Shown here piece by piece: positions 53,266 through 64,000 of a stretch of DNA of 64,000 nucleotides. Source of the stretch: Hyaloperonospora brassicae (taxonomy: Eukaryota; Oomycota; Peronosporomycetes; Peronosporales; Peronosporaceae); the NCBI GenBank assembly GCA_947650285.1, contig CANTFL010000553.1, positions 1-64,000 of the forward strand, in the 5' to 3' direction. Numbering within the stretch: the first letter of the stretch is position 1; every line of letters begins with the position of its first letter. The notes below the pieces were generated by a model, which was not told where the DNA came from, ran no database searches, and worked only from the letters and a program-made list of their open reading frames with translations. Made by a program: the position numbers and the translations under genes.

Positions 53266-53708
53266 TGTAACGGGGCACAGACAACTACGCACTGGTCAAC
53301 CAGTACGGAGTTTACTATCACTGACTGTAGTGATAGTCAGTGACCAGCTAGGTGTAGAACTACACAGAGGAAGGTAGAACGACTAAGGTGAAAGACTCTA
53401 GTCGTAGAAAAAGTAAAACTGTTATTTAGTATAATCAAGTCCTATAACTCTTGTATCTCTGTTTGTCCTGACTTAATTATACTAATGTAACTAAATGTAT
53501 GGTGACGTCTACTCACCACCCATTGCGCGCGTCTAGCAGCGATTGGTGGGTTGATATCATCGCGACATCAACCAATGAGTAGCTCCTTCGGTATTCTTCA
53601 ACAATATCATCATGCTCTGTGATATTGTCGAAAGAATATTAAACGTAACATACTTTATTGTCATTTTATCCTTAGTGACAAAATCATGTAACGGGCTACC
53701 CCGTTACA
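53266..53708 (-). repeat. Element A- 3' LTR
   Basis: 443 bp, TGTAACGGGG...CCCCGTTACA on the plus strand; the adjacent CACCCCTCCCTTAAC is the reverse of the polypurine tract. Confidence 0.93.
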
Positions 53709-53844
53709 TCACCCCTCCCTTAACTGATAGTCACCGTGTGACTATCGAAACTATTTTAGTCACCCGTTGGATGCCAACAAGACGGGGATTACTTGTTGGT
53801 TTAATTTATTCATTCTGACTTTGCCTCGCATAGTCAACACGTCT

Positions 53845-55401
53845 ATGCGGGGTGCCTCAAAGACGACACAGGCTGTTGCTGCGCCCGCCTCTGCGGCAGG
53901 CGACTCGTCGTCTGCTGCTCTTTTTCAGCCTGCAGCAGGTGTCGCTGCAGGCGCATATGTTATCACACCTCATGCACACAGTGACCCCGAATTAGGGGTC
54001 AGCTACTCTGGCGAGTCAGATGTGTCTGACTCGGAAAAGCCTTCAGAAGCATCGCTTCCTCCTGCGGTGACTCGTTCATCAAGAGACCTGCCAACCCTAC
54101 GGACTCGCGACATGCATCACAGTCTGTTAGGCAGTGATGATGAATCTGATGATGAGTATGTTTGCTCATCACCGAAGTCATCTCGTGCTCCTTCGCACGA
54201 GCGACTTGACGATGGTGCAACTCATCGTCATACTGACAACCGTGGTACCGACAAGGGTACCACTGTGAAGAGTGATGAGCTGAAGCCGTGGCGTTTGCCT
54301 GAACGGCTCATCAATGGCTTGTCTCACGAGACAAGCTAACACCATCGAATGCCATTATTCGATGCGACTGAGCTTCACGGCTTGGATCCCAGCGCGATTA
54401 ACTTTCGCGCTGAGGAATACTTTTATCTCGATGTCTTCCTTAGACATCGATGGTACAACAGCAACCAAAAGTGTGACAAGGCCTCGCTTTTGGCGGCGTG
54501 GAACGCGTTCGTCCAAAATGTCAAGAATTTTGGACGAGAAGGGTGGCTCAAGAAACTTGAGGCAGTACGCCTCAGGTTCGAAAAGCGAACGCCAACCGGT
54601 GCCAGGTACCGGTTGCATCGTTTATCAAGTGAGGCCGGCATTCCATGCCTCACTTGGGGATACCCTTGTGCGAGTTGTGCTGACAACTCGCAACGTGCGC
54701 AGAGGGACGTGTATTCCCTAGATTTGCCCTGGGGAAGAGCACACATCTCGGCTGAGATGCGTGACGCGATTGCAAACTTGCAATCCGTCTACAAACGCCT
54801 AGGGCGCGTGTTTACCGATGGGCCCTCGGAACAATCGGATGAGTCTCGTCATACTGGCGGACGAGACCTTCAACGTCCATCAACAGCTGAGAGCGGGGCT
54901 CCCAGCTGTTCCAAGAGGGTGGATACCCCCGCCACCGGACGAGGCAGCTCTTCCTTGATCCTGAATCGTCACGGTGATTCAAGATACGCTCCACTAGAAA
55001 GCGTTGACTACCGTGATTATCCACCAAAGTATGTGGTGGAGGAGGAAGGACCTCCTCCAGATAATTCTGCTCACCATCTCGACCCTTACGAGATGGATCG
55101 CGCAATCGAAGAATTGCGCCATGACTTGAAGCACGAGCGCGACCGGCGCTACGCTTTGACTGATACCGTGCGGAAGAACCTCAAGGATCGCGAGGCTGAT
55201 CGGGCAAGAGACCGCGCCGATCATGCCACAGCGCAGCTTCAGGTCGAGCAGGATGTCCGCTCCCTTTCCGGCGATCTGGCGACAGCTTGCGGGGAGATAT
55301 CTCGGTTGAGTTCCGAGGTATCTTATCTGCGCGACCAGACGTATCGTCTGGAGCGTGAACGCAAGAACTTGATGAAAGTTCTTGAACTTGGGGCTATCTA
55401 A
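53845..55401 (+). CDS. Family A antisense ORF (aORF), second copy, one TAA
   Basis: Starts at ATG 53845 (MRGASKTTQAVAAPASAAG), 137 bp inside the 3' LTR. Frame of 519 codons interrupted only by TAA at 54337-54339, exactly where A+ also has TAA; an in-frame ATG follows 9 nt later (54349). Domains as in A+: acidic Ser/Asp N-terminus, Trp/Arg/Lys central region, linker, C-terminal coiled coil. The second block differs from A+ by very few residues (I noticed Tyr/Asn and Ser/Leu) over 340. Function unknown; it could be one protein made by stop read-through, a spliced protein, or two separate ORFs. Confidence 0.62.
54812..55105 (-). CDS. Element A- chromodomain
   Basis: Same as the A+ chromodomain ([28 protein letters not shown]) with two visible changes near RKSC. 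Fully overlapped on the opposite strand by the aORF. Confidence 0.78.
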   Translation of the reverse strand: MRDPSRKGRDGEQNYLEEVLPPPPHTLVDNHGSQRFLVERILNHRDDSGSRKSCLVRWRGYPPSWNSWEPRSQLLMDVEGLVRQYDETHPIVPRAHR

Positions 55402-55409
55402 ATCGAGAG

Positions 55410-56575
55410 AAGAAGGCTCGTACTGACAGTACGGTCTGAGTCGCCCCACGTAAAACGTAGAATGCGTTCGCATCCTACGTGGAAATTCGATCGTGTATGC
55501 GTTGCCCTTTCGATGCAAAACTCGAAATGGCCCAATGGGTTTCGGCAGTAGTTTACTACTGCCGACACTAGCGACTGCATGTCCAGGCAAGTTTACCGTA
55601 GACAGTAGTACTAGGTCGTCAACCTTAATGAAAGAACATTTGCTCTTCCATTCTTGTCTGCGTTCCGTTTCTGAAGGTCCACCGCATTTGCGATGGAGTC
55701 CTAAACGAAACGGATTACCGCTTCTCAAGTCAGCAGGAAGTTCTCTGCTGACTCTTTGTTTTTTTCGGTGCGCTTCGTGCTCACTGCTAAGAGATTGCTC
55801 TCTTCTTCAGCGAGGTTGTCTTCTTCCACGCTGGAATAATCGTTGACGATGCTGAATATAACAGCATCGTCGTCATCATCCGAGTCAATAATAGCGTTGT
55901 CGCTATTACTGAGGTGATCTTCTTCATCGATGTCGACATGATCGACATCGGCATCATACCTGACGACGTTAGCGTCGACACGTGATAATCAAGAGCCAGA
56001 ACGGTTTTTGCTCGAGCGATTCCCTCCCCCCTTATCCAAGAGTCACACTCTAGAAGGGCGGGCACACGTGGATGGCGTAAAGCATTCACGTAAAACGGTG
56101 TGTGCTGTGTTGAGGCATGCACCGAATTATTGATGGCGATTTACACCATTGGAAGGAATTCGCTCCAACACGGAAACGAGTGGACATATCCTCGAAGGAT
56201 CTCTTCGAGGACACGGTTCGCACGTTCCGTCTGACCATCTGTTTCCGGATGGTCAGAAGTAGACATCTTCAATCGTGTTCCAAGAGAACGGAACACGGTT
56301 TGCCAAAACTCCGCTGTGAACCGAGGGTCACGGTCGGACACGAGTTCACGGGGTAATCCGTGAAGTCGAAACACTGCGTTGATGAAGACACGCGCACAGC
56401 CGGGTGCAGTGATCGATTCAGAGACTTCATCAAGATGCACCATCTTGCTAAAACGGTCTACAAACACAAGAATACCATTATTCTTGTGAGAGTCTTCGGA
56501 TAACCCGAAGAAAAAGTCCATTAGAAACAAACTCCCAACACTCTGCCGGGAATGGCAGAGGTTGTAGTGGCGCAC
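55410..56575 (-). pseudogene. Element A- integrase, broken
   Basis: Core at 56575-56141 (LMDFFFGLSE, SDRDPRFTAEFW, TDGQTERANRVLEE), then an acidic stretch and the GPF module (LLPKPIGPFRVLHRKG) in the 55728-55410 frame. The zinc finger upstream is largely destroyed. Confidence 0.8.
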
Positions 56576-56672
56576 GGGATGAAGTTCTAGGCTTCACCCG
56601 CTAATAGACTTTGCAAGAACGAATGTACTTGCGCACGAACCGACACTGGCGGGGCCAGTTAAAAGTTACGAC

Positions 56673-57952
56673 TTACCGTAAGGTAGGTCTTTTCTTTGCC
56701 ACGATGTCCGCCTGAGAACGCATCGTGACATTCGAATATGATGCGTAAATGCAAGTCATCATGATCGGAAACGACGACACGGGGTGTATTGTCGGCAACT
56801 GCTGTGTAGTACAGCAGGCCTTGCAAGTCGTATACCGATCCAACGAGGAACGGTATAGATCCGTCAAATCCGACAAGGACTTCCGGGATGGGTTCGCAAG
56901 GTGACCCATCAAACGAAGGAGAATCATATCTCCTGCGTATGCCTTCGGCACGTCATCGAGTAAAGGCGATGACGGCACACTGATTGACATTGCCGCAACA
57001 GTATGCAAGGCCTCACTGTTGGCGCGTGTTGTCGACTTGAAATCGGGCCGTCGTGACAACGCATCAGCGACGACGTTAAGTCGTCTTGGCTTTAACTCCA
57101 CGGGGAAGTTGTACTACGCGAAGAAAGACAGCCACCTCGCCATTTGTTGCGAGAGGTGTGGACTGTTTACGGCCGTGCGTAGTGACGCATGGTCCGTATA
57201 TACGATGAAGGGTTTATCTCCGAGGAGATAGACGCGGGACTTAGCCATTGTGTACTTCATGGCAAGCGGTTCCTTGTCATGCACTGGGTAATTGCGTTCA
57301 GCTGGTTGCAGCTGACGCGATTGATAGCAGATGACGCGCTTCGCGCCATCTGCGTCGAACTGCATTAACGCACAGCCGATTGCAAAATCGATGGCGTCAC
57401 AGACCACATGAAATGGTCTGTCCTGATTTGCAATCGCCAATATCGGCGATTGCATCAAGCTTTTCTTGATGCTTTCAAGGAAACGCTGACAGTAAGCGTT
57501 CCATGACCACTTCACATTTTTTTTGAGAAAGCAAAAAGATGAACAGTCATCTCGGAGTAATTGCGCGAGTACTTGTGTAATTACGCCGCTAAACCAAGTA
57601 ACTTAGGAAGTTCCTCGACATCGACTGGCACTGGCCAGTCGGTGATCGCCTTGATCTTCTCGGAACCAGGGCGTACGCCGTGTTTACCTACGATGTACCC
57701 AAGAAGTGGTATTCCGCTTGCCGCGGAAATACACTTCTTGAGATTGGCATACAGCTTATGCTTGCGCATAAGTTGAAGAACCTGACGAACGTGAGTTCTG
57801 TGAATTTCAACGTCCGTCTTTCCGTCCATAGCCCGGCTATCGACGAGCACACCGTCAGAGTAATTCAGTGCGAAGTCTCGCACCGGTCTCAACAGATTTG
57901 TAACACATCTGTTGAATGTTGCAGGGGCATTAATCAGCCCCTGTGGCATCAC
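56673..57952 (-). pseudogene. Element A- RT C-terminal half and RNase H, catalytically dead
   Basis: MPQGLINAPATF is followed by YSDGVLVDS where functional copies have YFDDVFVHS: the second catalytic Asp is Gly. RNase H (VVCDAIDFAIG, VYTDHASLR) and its tail lie in two more frames (57515-57114, 57101-56673). Confidence 0.85.
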
Positions 57953-59369
57953 TAGTCATTCCCACAGCATCCCGCTGGGGGTGCTCACTGCTGTGTACGG
58001 GATGTCCCGTGCACGCATGAGGATCTGATAGAATCCATCCATCAGATCCATGGACGGAGAAGATGGTACTCTTTGACATACCATCTATGATTACGTCCTT
58101 CCTCGGTATCGGCGTCTGAGCCGGTACCGTTGCAGCATTCAACTTGTTGAACGCGTGCACTATCCGACATCCTCCTGTCGCTTCTCGCACACTGAAGGTC
58201 GGAAAGCTGTGAAGTGATGTTGATTTCCTCAGATGACCTGCCGCTAAGCGATCGGTAAAGAACTTATCGATCGCTAGCACATGTTCACGAGGCAGTGTCC
58301 ACTGCTTCATGACACAGTACTTCGAGCCTGGATTGAGCTCGATCTCGTGTCGAGTGCCTTTGTCCTTAGGCAACTCGCATAGCACGGATTCAGGGAATAC
58401 GTCCCTGAATTCGATCAAATCCTTATACAAAGGATTTGCCTGGAGCGACTTCCAGTATTGAGATTCATATCTCTCAGTCTGAGTCTTCTCATCGATGACG
58501 CTTTCGCCCATCGATGAACTGCTGACAACCCTCTCGGTATCAGTAAAAACCGTTGCCGATCGAATATCGGTAACGTACTCGTCCTCCGCGACAAATATAC
58601 AGATCTGGTTGACTTTGCCACTGCGCAGATCACGCAAGAACCGTTTCGGTTCTAGCGTCGGCAGTTGAGTTATCTCCGAAGTTAACTTCGTAGGCACAAC
58701 CAGATCAAGCGTGTAAGCGCCTACGCTTAATCCATCATTAACCAAGACGTTCACTGTCTCGATTACGTTCTCGGAAATTACTTTCACAAGGTCCAGGAGA
58801 GCTTTCTCCACAATGTAGTAATCATCTACATTGTGTTCTTGTACAGTCGTGCTAACGACCGTACCACGAGTAAGGCCATCGCACTCGCTCGTAGTACACC
58901 CAAGTAAATGTGTTCGTTCCAAGACATTCTTCAGATCGTCATCTGAGGAACAAGTAGCAGGTATCGTAACTGATCGATGCTGCCAGCTCACCTTTAACTC
59001 GTATCTTCTGAACCAAGGAAGTCCTAGGATGACATCAAACTTGTCATCCAGGTCGAATAAGATGAAATCGTCATTGTACTGTTCATCTTTAAACGTGTAG
59101 TGGTTTCCGACTACACGTTTCTTCACAGTGATCGATGCGCCTGTAGCTAGGCGCACCGTCATCTTAGTTTGAGGGATCTCCCGCCCCACGAAGTTGAAAC
59201 TTCCTGCCTCTAGCGACTGGCGACGAAAAAAATTGTTCGACGCCCCACAGTCAACTTGGGCGCGAAGTGAAAAGTCCTTTGTCACTTCCAATATCAAGGT
59301 GATGAGAGACACCTCATCACTAAGTGAAGAGACATACAGGGAATGCGTGTCGGGAGCAACCTTCGTCAA
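57930..59369 (-). pseudogene. Element A- protease and RT N-terminal half
   Basis: A 479-codon frame with protease AQVDCGASNNFFRR, TGASITVKK and DVILGLPWFRR, then RT KYCVMKQWTLPREH and GGCRIVHAFNKLN. A frameshift after KSTIF sends it out of frame. In the correct frame a TGA (57958-57956) occurs at the same codon as in A+. Confidence 0.85.
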
Positions 59370-59630
59370 GATTTTTGCAAATTCTCTGGATGTTGCTGGA
59401 TCAGTAGGGCGCTCCGCTCCTACTGACCCCGACCATTTTTTGATGGTTGGTCTCGCTGTTGCGGCTTTGCAACAGTATCAGACTTTCGCCCTCCAGTTCT
59501 TCTAACTGGTTGAAGGTTTCTGTGCTCCCTGTGGTGCTGATCGAGGGATACTGCATCCATATGCGTAGTGTTCCAATATTTGACAGCGATGGCATCTCAC
59601 CAATCGCTTGTCATTCGCAAGGAGAGGTTT

Positions 59631-60250
59631 CTAGCCCTCGACAATACAGAGGTCCATTGGCTCTGGACCTCCGACCGCCGATCGTCTCTGCGGACGAAAG
59701 GGGGTCAGCGTAGTGTGAGCCTGTCTCACACTAAAGTCTTCCTGCTCCGCAGCGAAGATTGCTTCGGAGAGCGTCTTTAGCTCTCCACGGATCAGGTGGT
59801 CCCTGTCGGGACCATCGGACAGCCCTTGAATGAATATTGTGATCAACACAAATTCGCTCACAGGATTCGTTACCATGCAACTTGCAAGGTAGCGTACGTG
59901 CTGAGCGCAAGCGTGAACCTTACGCTTACCCTGTTTGTTTTCGAGGAGTTTAGATAGTGTCCTGAACTCTGCCCTGGGAGGCTCAAACGTCTTGCTGAGC
60001 AGGGTGTTGAAGATCCTCAACGATCCGAACACGTTTGGGTCGTGCAACTTGAGATTCAGGGCCCAATTCCTGGCGTCCCCTATCAAGTACGACTGAGCGA
60101 ATGCAAGTTGCATTCGCTCATCGTCGATGCGACGGGCCTCGATGGCATCGTCGACTTCGACGAACCACCGTAACAGGGAGTCGTCCTCGACTCCGTGGTA
60201 CTTGGAGGTCTCTAGCTTTAGAGACCCCTGTCGGCGCTCTCGTGTCGAGT
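59631..60250 (-). pseudogene. Element A- gag
   Basis: Capsid with SKTFEPPRAEFRTLSKLL, KQGKRKVHACAQHVRYLA and AAEQEDFSVRQAH, co-linear with A+ gag. The N-terminus runs in another frame toward 60250, and the zinc knuckle downstream is degraded. Confidence 0.78.
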
Positions 60251-60580
60251 GCGCGGACTGAGACTGCCTCAGTTTTCGTTCCGCTGGTGATCTTGTTGTT
60301 GCAACAATGTCACATGCACTCGCGACTCATCAAGTTTCACGTTGCAAGAATTTGCTAATGACGGAATGCTACTGGTTCCTATCCCTTGTGGATAGCATGG
60401 CCCAGATAGATCCTTCGCCAACAATCGAACTCATTCGTTCAATCGCACTATATTCGATATCCCTCAAATAGGAGTAGCTCTCACGGGTTTCGTGAAAACT
60501 GTTGCCTTCGACTTCGTCCAACATGCTCGTGTTGGTCGATTCGAGTGTGGTCCTTGGGCTGACTACTAAGTGCTAATAGG

Positions 60581-61023
60581 TGTAACGGGGAACTGACGAC
60601 TCCGTACTGGTCAACCAGTACGGAGTTTACTATCACTTACTGTAGTGATAGTCAGTGACCAGCTAGGTGTAGAACTACACAGAGGAAGGTAGAACGACTA
60701 AGGTGAAAGACTCTAGTCGTAGAAAAAGTAAAACTGTTATTTAGTATAATCAAGTCCTATAACTCTTGTATCTCTGTTTGTCCTGACTTAATTATACTAA
60801 TGTAACTAAATGTATGGTGACGTCTACTCACTACCCATTGCGCGCGTCTAGCAGCGATTGGTGGGTTGATATCATCGCGACATCAACCAATGAGTAGCTC
60901 CTTCGGTATTCTTCAACAATATCATCATGCTCTGTGATATTGTCGAAAGAATATTCATCGTAATATTCTCTATTGTCATTTTATCCTTAGTGACAATATC
61001 ATGTAACGGGCTACCCCGTTGCA
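60581..61023 (-). repeat. Element A- 5' LTR
   Basis: 443 bp. Contains a perfect inverted repeat with 12-bp arms and TCAA loop at 60599-60626 that is degraded in the other LTR. The inner edge is next to a primer-site-like CTATTAGCACTTAGTAG (minus strand). Confidence 0.93.
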
Positions 61024-64000
61024 GCAGCTGCTTGTCAGATAGCAGTCTCCACCTGGTTCGGCTTCAGTAGAGCGCGCAAATCTACGGACTTGGCGATCGC
61101 GGCTTCAAGTCGTCGACGACGTGCTGAGCTACTCCTCTTCGACTGCGCAAGCTAGACGCAAAACCGAGCTTTCGAGTCCGACTAGTCGAGAGACACAACG
61201 GCCATATCACTAGTGGTCACAATAAAAGTCGGCGAGTGGCGCGAAATTCCGGATAGATTGACGCGTAGACGTATCGAGCAGCGGCCTTGGTGTCTTTGAT
61301 AGTGTGGAAACGGTCCGCAATAGGTATACCTCACGCTACTGAGCTTGTTGTCCAATCTCAGCATTCGACAGAAATTAGCAACGTTAAGTAAATTCGTAAC
61401 GTCGACGTTCGAGCCATCGCCAAGGCAGCCTTTCAATGGTAAAGACGCATGCGGACAAAGCTCACAGGGCGACAGCATAAAACCAGACGAGTCAGACGAA
61501 GGGACGTGGTGACCAGGCTGCAAGCGTTGCAGACCCACTGCGGCTTCGAGTCGATAAAATGTACTCGACGAAGAAACGTCACCGAGCGATAAGTCGGCGG
61601 CGCAAGAAGGCAGGTCGATAAGCTGACTGGTCATTTCCGGACCGACAGCACTGGAGGACAATTTTGGCTGGAAAAGGGCAGAGCATTAGAAAACCAGGGA
61701 TCACAAGGTGTCAGGACGTAGCTAGAAGCGAAAGAGATGGATAATTTGCACTCACCATTAAACAAGCAGCAAATATTTACTGGACTGGGCTACGTATTTG
61801 GTGATTGAGACTGAACGATACGGTACAATGCAGAAAATAAGTACGAAAACCCTGCAAAGGATGAGAGAGAAATTATGACGATGAATTGCGTATCATTAAT
61901 CAAAGAAAGAAGGAAGAGCAAGCTCAAGCAGGACAAATCGTGGAGAGACCAAGAAATGATGATCTAGACAATCGCCGGATAGATTCGTATCGAAACTGGG
62001 GCAGTAATAGTGTAGGAAATTCTGAACGCGGAATTCCTCGACTTTTAACGTGATTATTGGAGTGCTTAATTTGAATAGAAAAGCCTTATCGAGTAAAAAT
62101 CGGACGAGGGGGGAAGATGAGAGAAGACTCGATGAGACATGATTCGACGATGGAGCGAGATGATAGTGATCCATTTCTCTAGGTTATAGTATTGGACGAC
62201 GAGGGGGATGAAGGATAACCACTCAAGCGGCTTTCGCAATCAGGAATAGAATAAGAGATATCCATTCAGAGCAGAATCTTCCAAGTCCAAGACACGTCTA
62301 CACTTTTGAAGTAAGTCCCTGCGTGGGCTGGATTACGCCTGCTGTCATTCCTCGAGGAGCATAGATTGCAGAGGTCTAAATTAGAAGCGCCAGGAGTAAA
62401 GTCGGCTACGGATGAGCATTACGCGGTTTCATCGAACGATCAGTCTCGTCGCACGGCGAGCTGGTGACCCAATAAAAGGCACCGTTTTGAGTCTCGTCGC
62501 ACGGCAATCTGGTGATTCAATCGGCGGTATCTTTTTAAGACTCGTGAACGGCGAGCCATTGGCCCAACAGACTGTACCGCTTTAAGACTGGTCTAGCAAC
62601 GATTCGGTGGGTATTTGACTAAGACCACCGTAGGTCATCTAGTCGGGTATATACGGCGCCCAGCGACCTGTAAAAGCGTGAAAACGCCGACGTCTACCCA
62701 TTGGTACGAGGTCACAGGATTAGAGGTACGGAAACTGCTGAGCTCAGGCAGTCTTCTGGAAAAGGATGTGCGTGGTTGGATGTATTCAGCAAGGCTAAAG
62801 ACACTACTGAATTCGAAGGGGCGAACCGCGAAGGAAATTGACCCGATGTAAAAGACCAACTGCGACGACTATCTCGGCGATTGTTGTGTTGCTACGTTAA
62901 GACTGCGTTGCAACAAATCTGACAAACTATTATACCACACATGCTACGCACCATGTTCATTATGATGCAGGTTTACCGCTCTGCTTCTCCATTTCTCATC
63001 GATTAAGCAGCCCTAGAATCAGCCGGGCATTACCAGTGTCCTTGCAGAATGTCAAGGTCATGTATTATTCTCCTCGCTTCGACTTTAATAATTAACTCAA
63101 CAGTCGTACTGTCGCTAAACGAGATTCATGAAGTGCTTAAACTTTTGAGCTGCCACATCCTTACACTTTCCCAAAATCCGTGGCCGAAACTTGTCCGAAG
63201 GTCGATGAAGTCACGATGTAACGTCCTAAATTTTCTGGAGAGGTCGTCTATCCCTTTAAGTCGGATCATACGAATCTGTCATCGGATCAATTAGTGTGTA
63301 TCCTCAAATTTAACTTTGGCGCCTGCGGGTCCTTGGTTTGTTTCCCTTGAGTTCAAGTTTATCCGTTAGCGCGCAGCGCATCTGCGAGTAATTTTACTAA
63401 TGCAGAGGCCATGGCCATTTTGATAATATTGTCGTTGTTATTTGCGCAAACCTTGTGTGATAATTCTAAAGCGACCTTTTTTGTTGATTTGTTTTAAACA
63501 CGCTTCGTGTTGCGTAAATACTGACTTCAGGTTTTTGCAACGTATCGTATCAAGCCTGCGATCTTTTGCGCGCACAGCTAGCAAATCATCTCGTAATTTT
63601 ACGTCAAAAACAGCCGTTCCGACAATCCAAACAGCTACTACATTGTATTGGCACTGTTTTAATATTCTATATCGTTTTACCTATAACATTTAAACGAGAT
63701 GACGTTTCTATCGAGATTTTACGCGTAATATACCTTTAATAATCGCACTTTTATTTTCTTTCCAGTACTATCCTTGTAATTATCTAACTTCTGCACATAA
63801 TTATGCACAGATAATTTACATCCGCAGAAACGCACTCGCTTCGTTCTTCTCGGGGTCTTCCTGAAAAAAGGCATCATTTAACACTTTTCACCTCTATCCT
63901 TGATCAATCATCCTTATACTTTCCTGAAACTTAATTCTCCTATATCCAGTCTTAATTTATCATTATCATTTTTTCTAGGATTAGAGCTGCTTTCGGCAAA
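61024..64000. other. Right flank, no supported gene
   Basis: AT-rich with a few domain-less frames. The longest (61661-61182, minus, 159 residues) has Ser/Leu-rich sequence and no recognised motif; it could be a gene fragment. Degenerate tandem repeats lie at 62441-62595. Confidence 0.45.
62441..62595. repeat. Three degenerate units of about 52 bp
   Basis: The phrase AGTCTCGTCGCACGGCGA...TGGTGAC/TTCAAT recurs about three times with drift, ending TTTTGAGTCTCG / TTTTTAAGACTCG / CTTTAAGACTGG. Confidence 0.6.

Larger units (their letters stand above)
53266..61023 (-). mobile_element. Element A-: second family A chromovirus (minus orientation)
   Basis: 7758 bp with 443-bp LTRs, about 97 percent identical to each other. 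The five bases outside the ends differ (ATCTC on the left, GCAGC on the right), so no target duplication. The layout equals A+ in reverse, including the plus-strand aORF. The RT active site and several frames are damaged. Its LTRs are a different subtype from A+ although the inner 3' module is almost the same. Confidence 0.93.

Noticed and set aside
61182..61661. 159-residue minus ORF as a gene
   Set aside because: No signal peptide, domain or neighbour support; kept only as a note in the right-flank entry.

Overview
The window looks like nuclear DNA of an oomycete, most likely a Peronosporales or downy-mildew-type genome. The reasons are compact protein genes with short introns (69-155 nt), chromodomain Ty3/Gypsy elements, an eroded LINE, and one secreted dEER-type (RxLR-like) effector candidate in repeat-rich DNA. 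The species assignment is inference. I saw no rRNA, tRNA or CRISPR array.

Region 1 (1-15.1 kb) is a gene-dense housekeeping block. In order it holds the 5' end of a CHMP1/Did2 ESCRT-III gene (-), purine nucleoside phosphorylase (+), exosome subunit CSL4 (-), RNase P/MRP subunit POP5 (+), mitochondrial ribosomal protein mL53 (-), SAP18 (+), SRP14 (+), an ATAD5/Elg1-type PCNA-unloader ATPase (-), an SS18/GIF-type SSXT coactivator (-) and an mL59-like mitoribosomal protein (+). I rebuilt the intron-containing genes by matching splice sites to family sequences; all reading frames close. Several pairs are head to head with small shared promoters (CSL4/POP5 141 bp; SS18/mL59 191 bp, with four 25-bp repeats carrying CCAAT-like and E2F-like cores).

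Region 2 (15.1-64 kb) is gene-poor and repeat-rich. Element I (16005-20556, +) is an old decayed Ty3/Gypsy copy with 224-bp LTRs and target duplication CGTT. Element A+ (20885-28862, +) is a chromovirus with 391-bp LTRs and duplication CTGGC. A LINE relic covers about 30.8-37.9 kb. A putative dEER effector lies at 42194-43084 (-). Element B (45281-53147, -) is a young chromovirus with LTRs of 577 and 526 bp and duplication CTCAG. Element A- (53266-61023, -) is a second member of family A with 443-bp LTRs and no matching target duplication.

Two observations stand out. First, family A is packed, in LTRs and coding DNA, with short inverted repeats (arms of 6-12 bp, tiny loops) built largely from synonymous codon choice; one LTR hairpin shows a paired C-G to T-A change between the two LTRs of one copy. 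Second, both chromovirus families carry a long antisense ORF between the integrase C-terminus and the 3' LTR, overlapping the chromodomain on the opposite strand. It has an acidic Ser-rich N-terminus and a coiled-coil C-terminus, and I recognise no known family. In family A a 1.5-kb block containing it is almost identical between two copies whose pol regions differ by roughly 12-15 percent at protein level.
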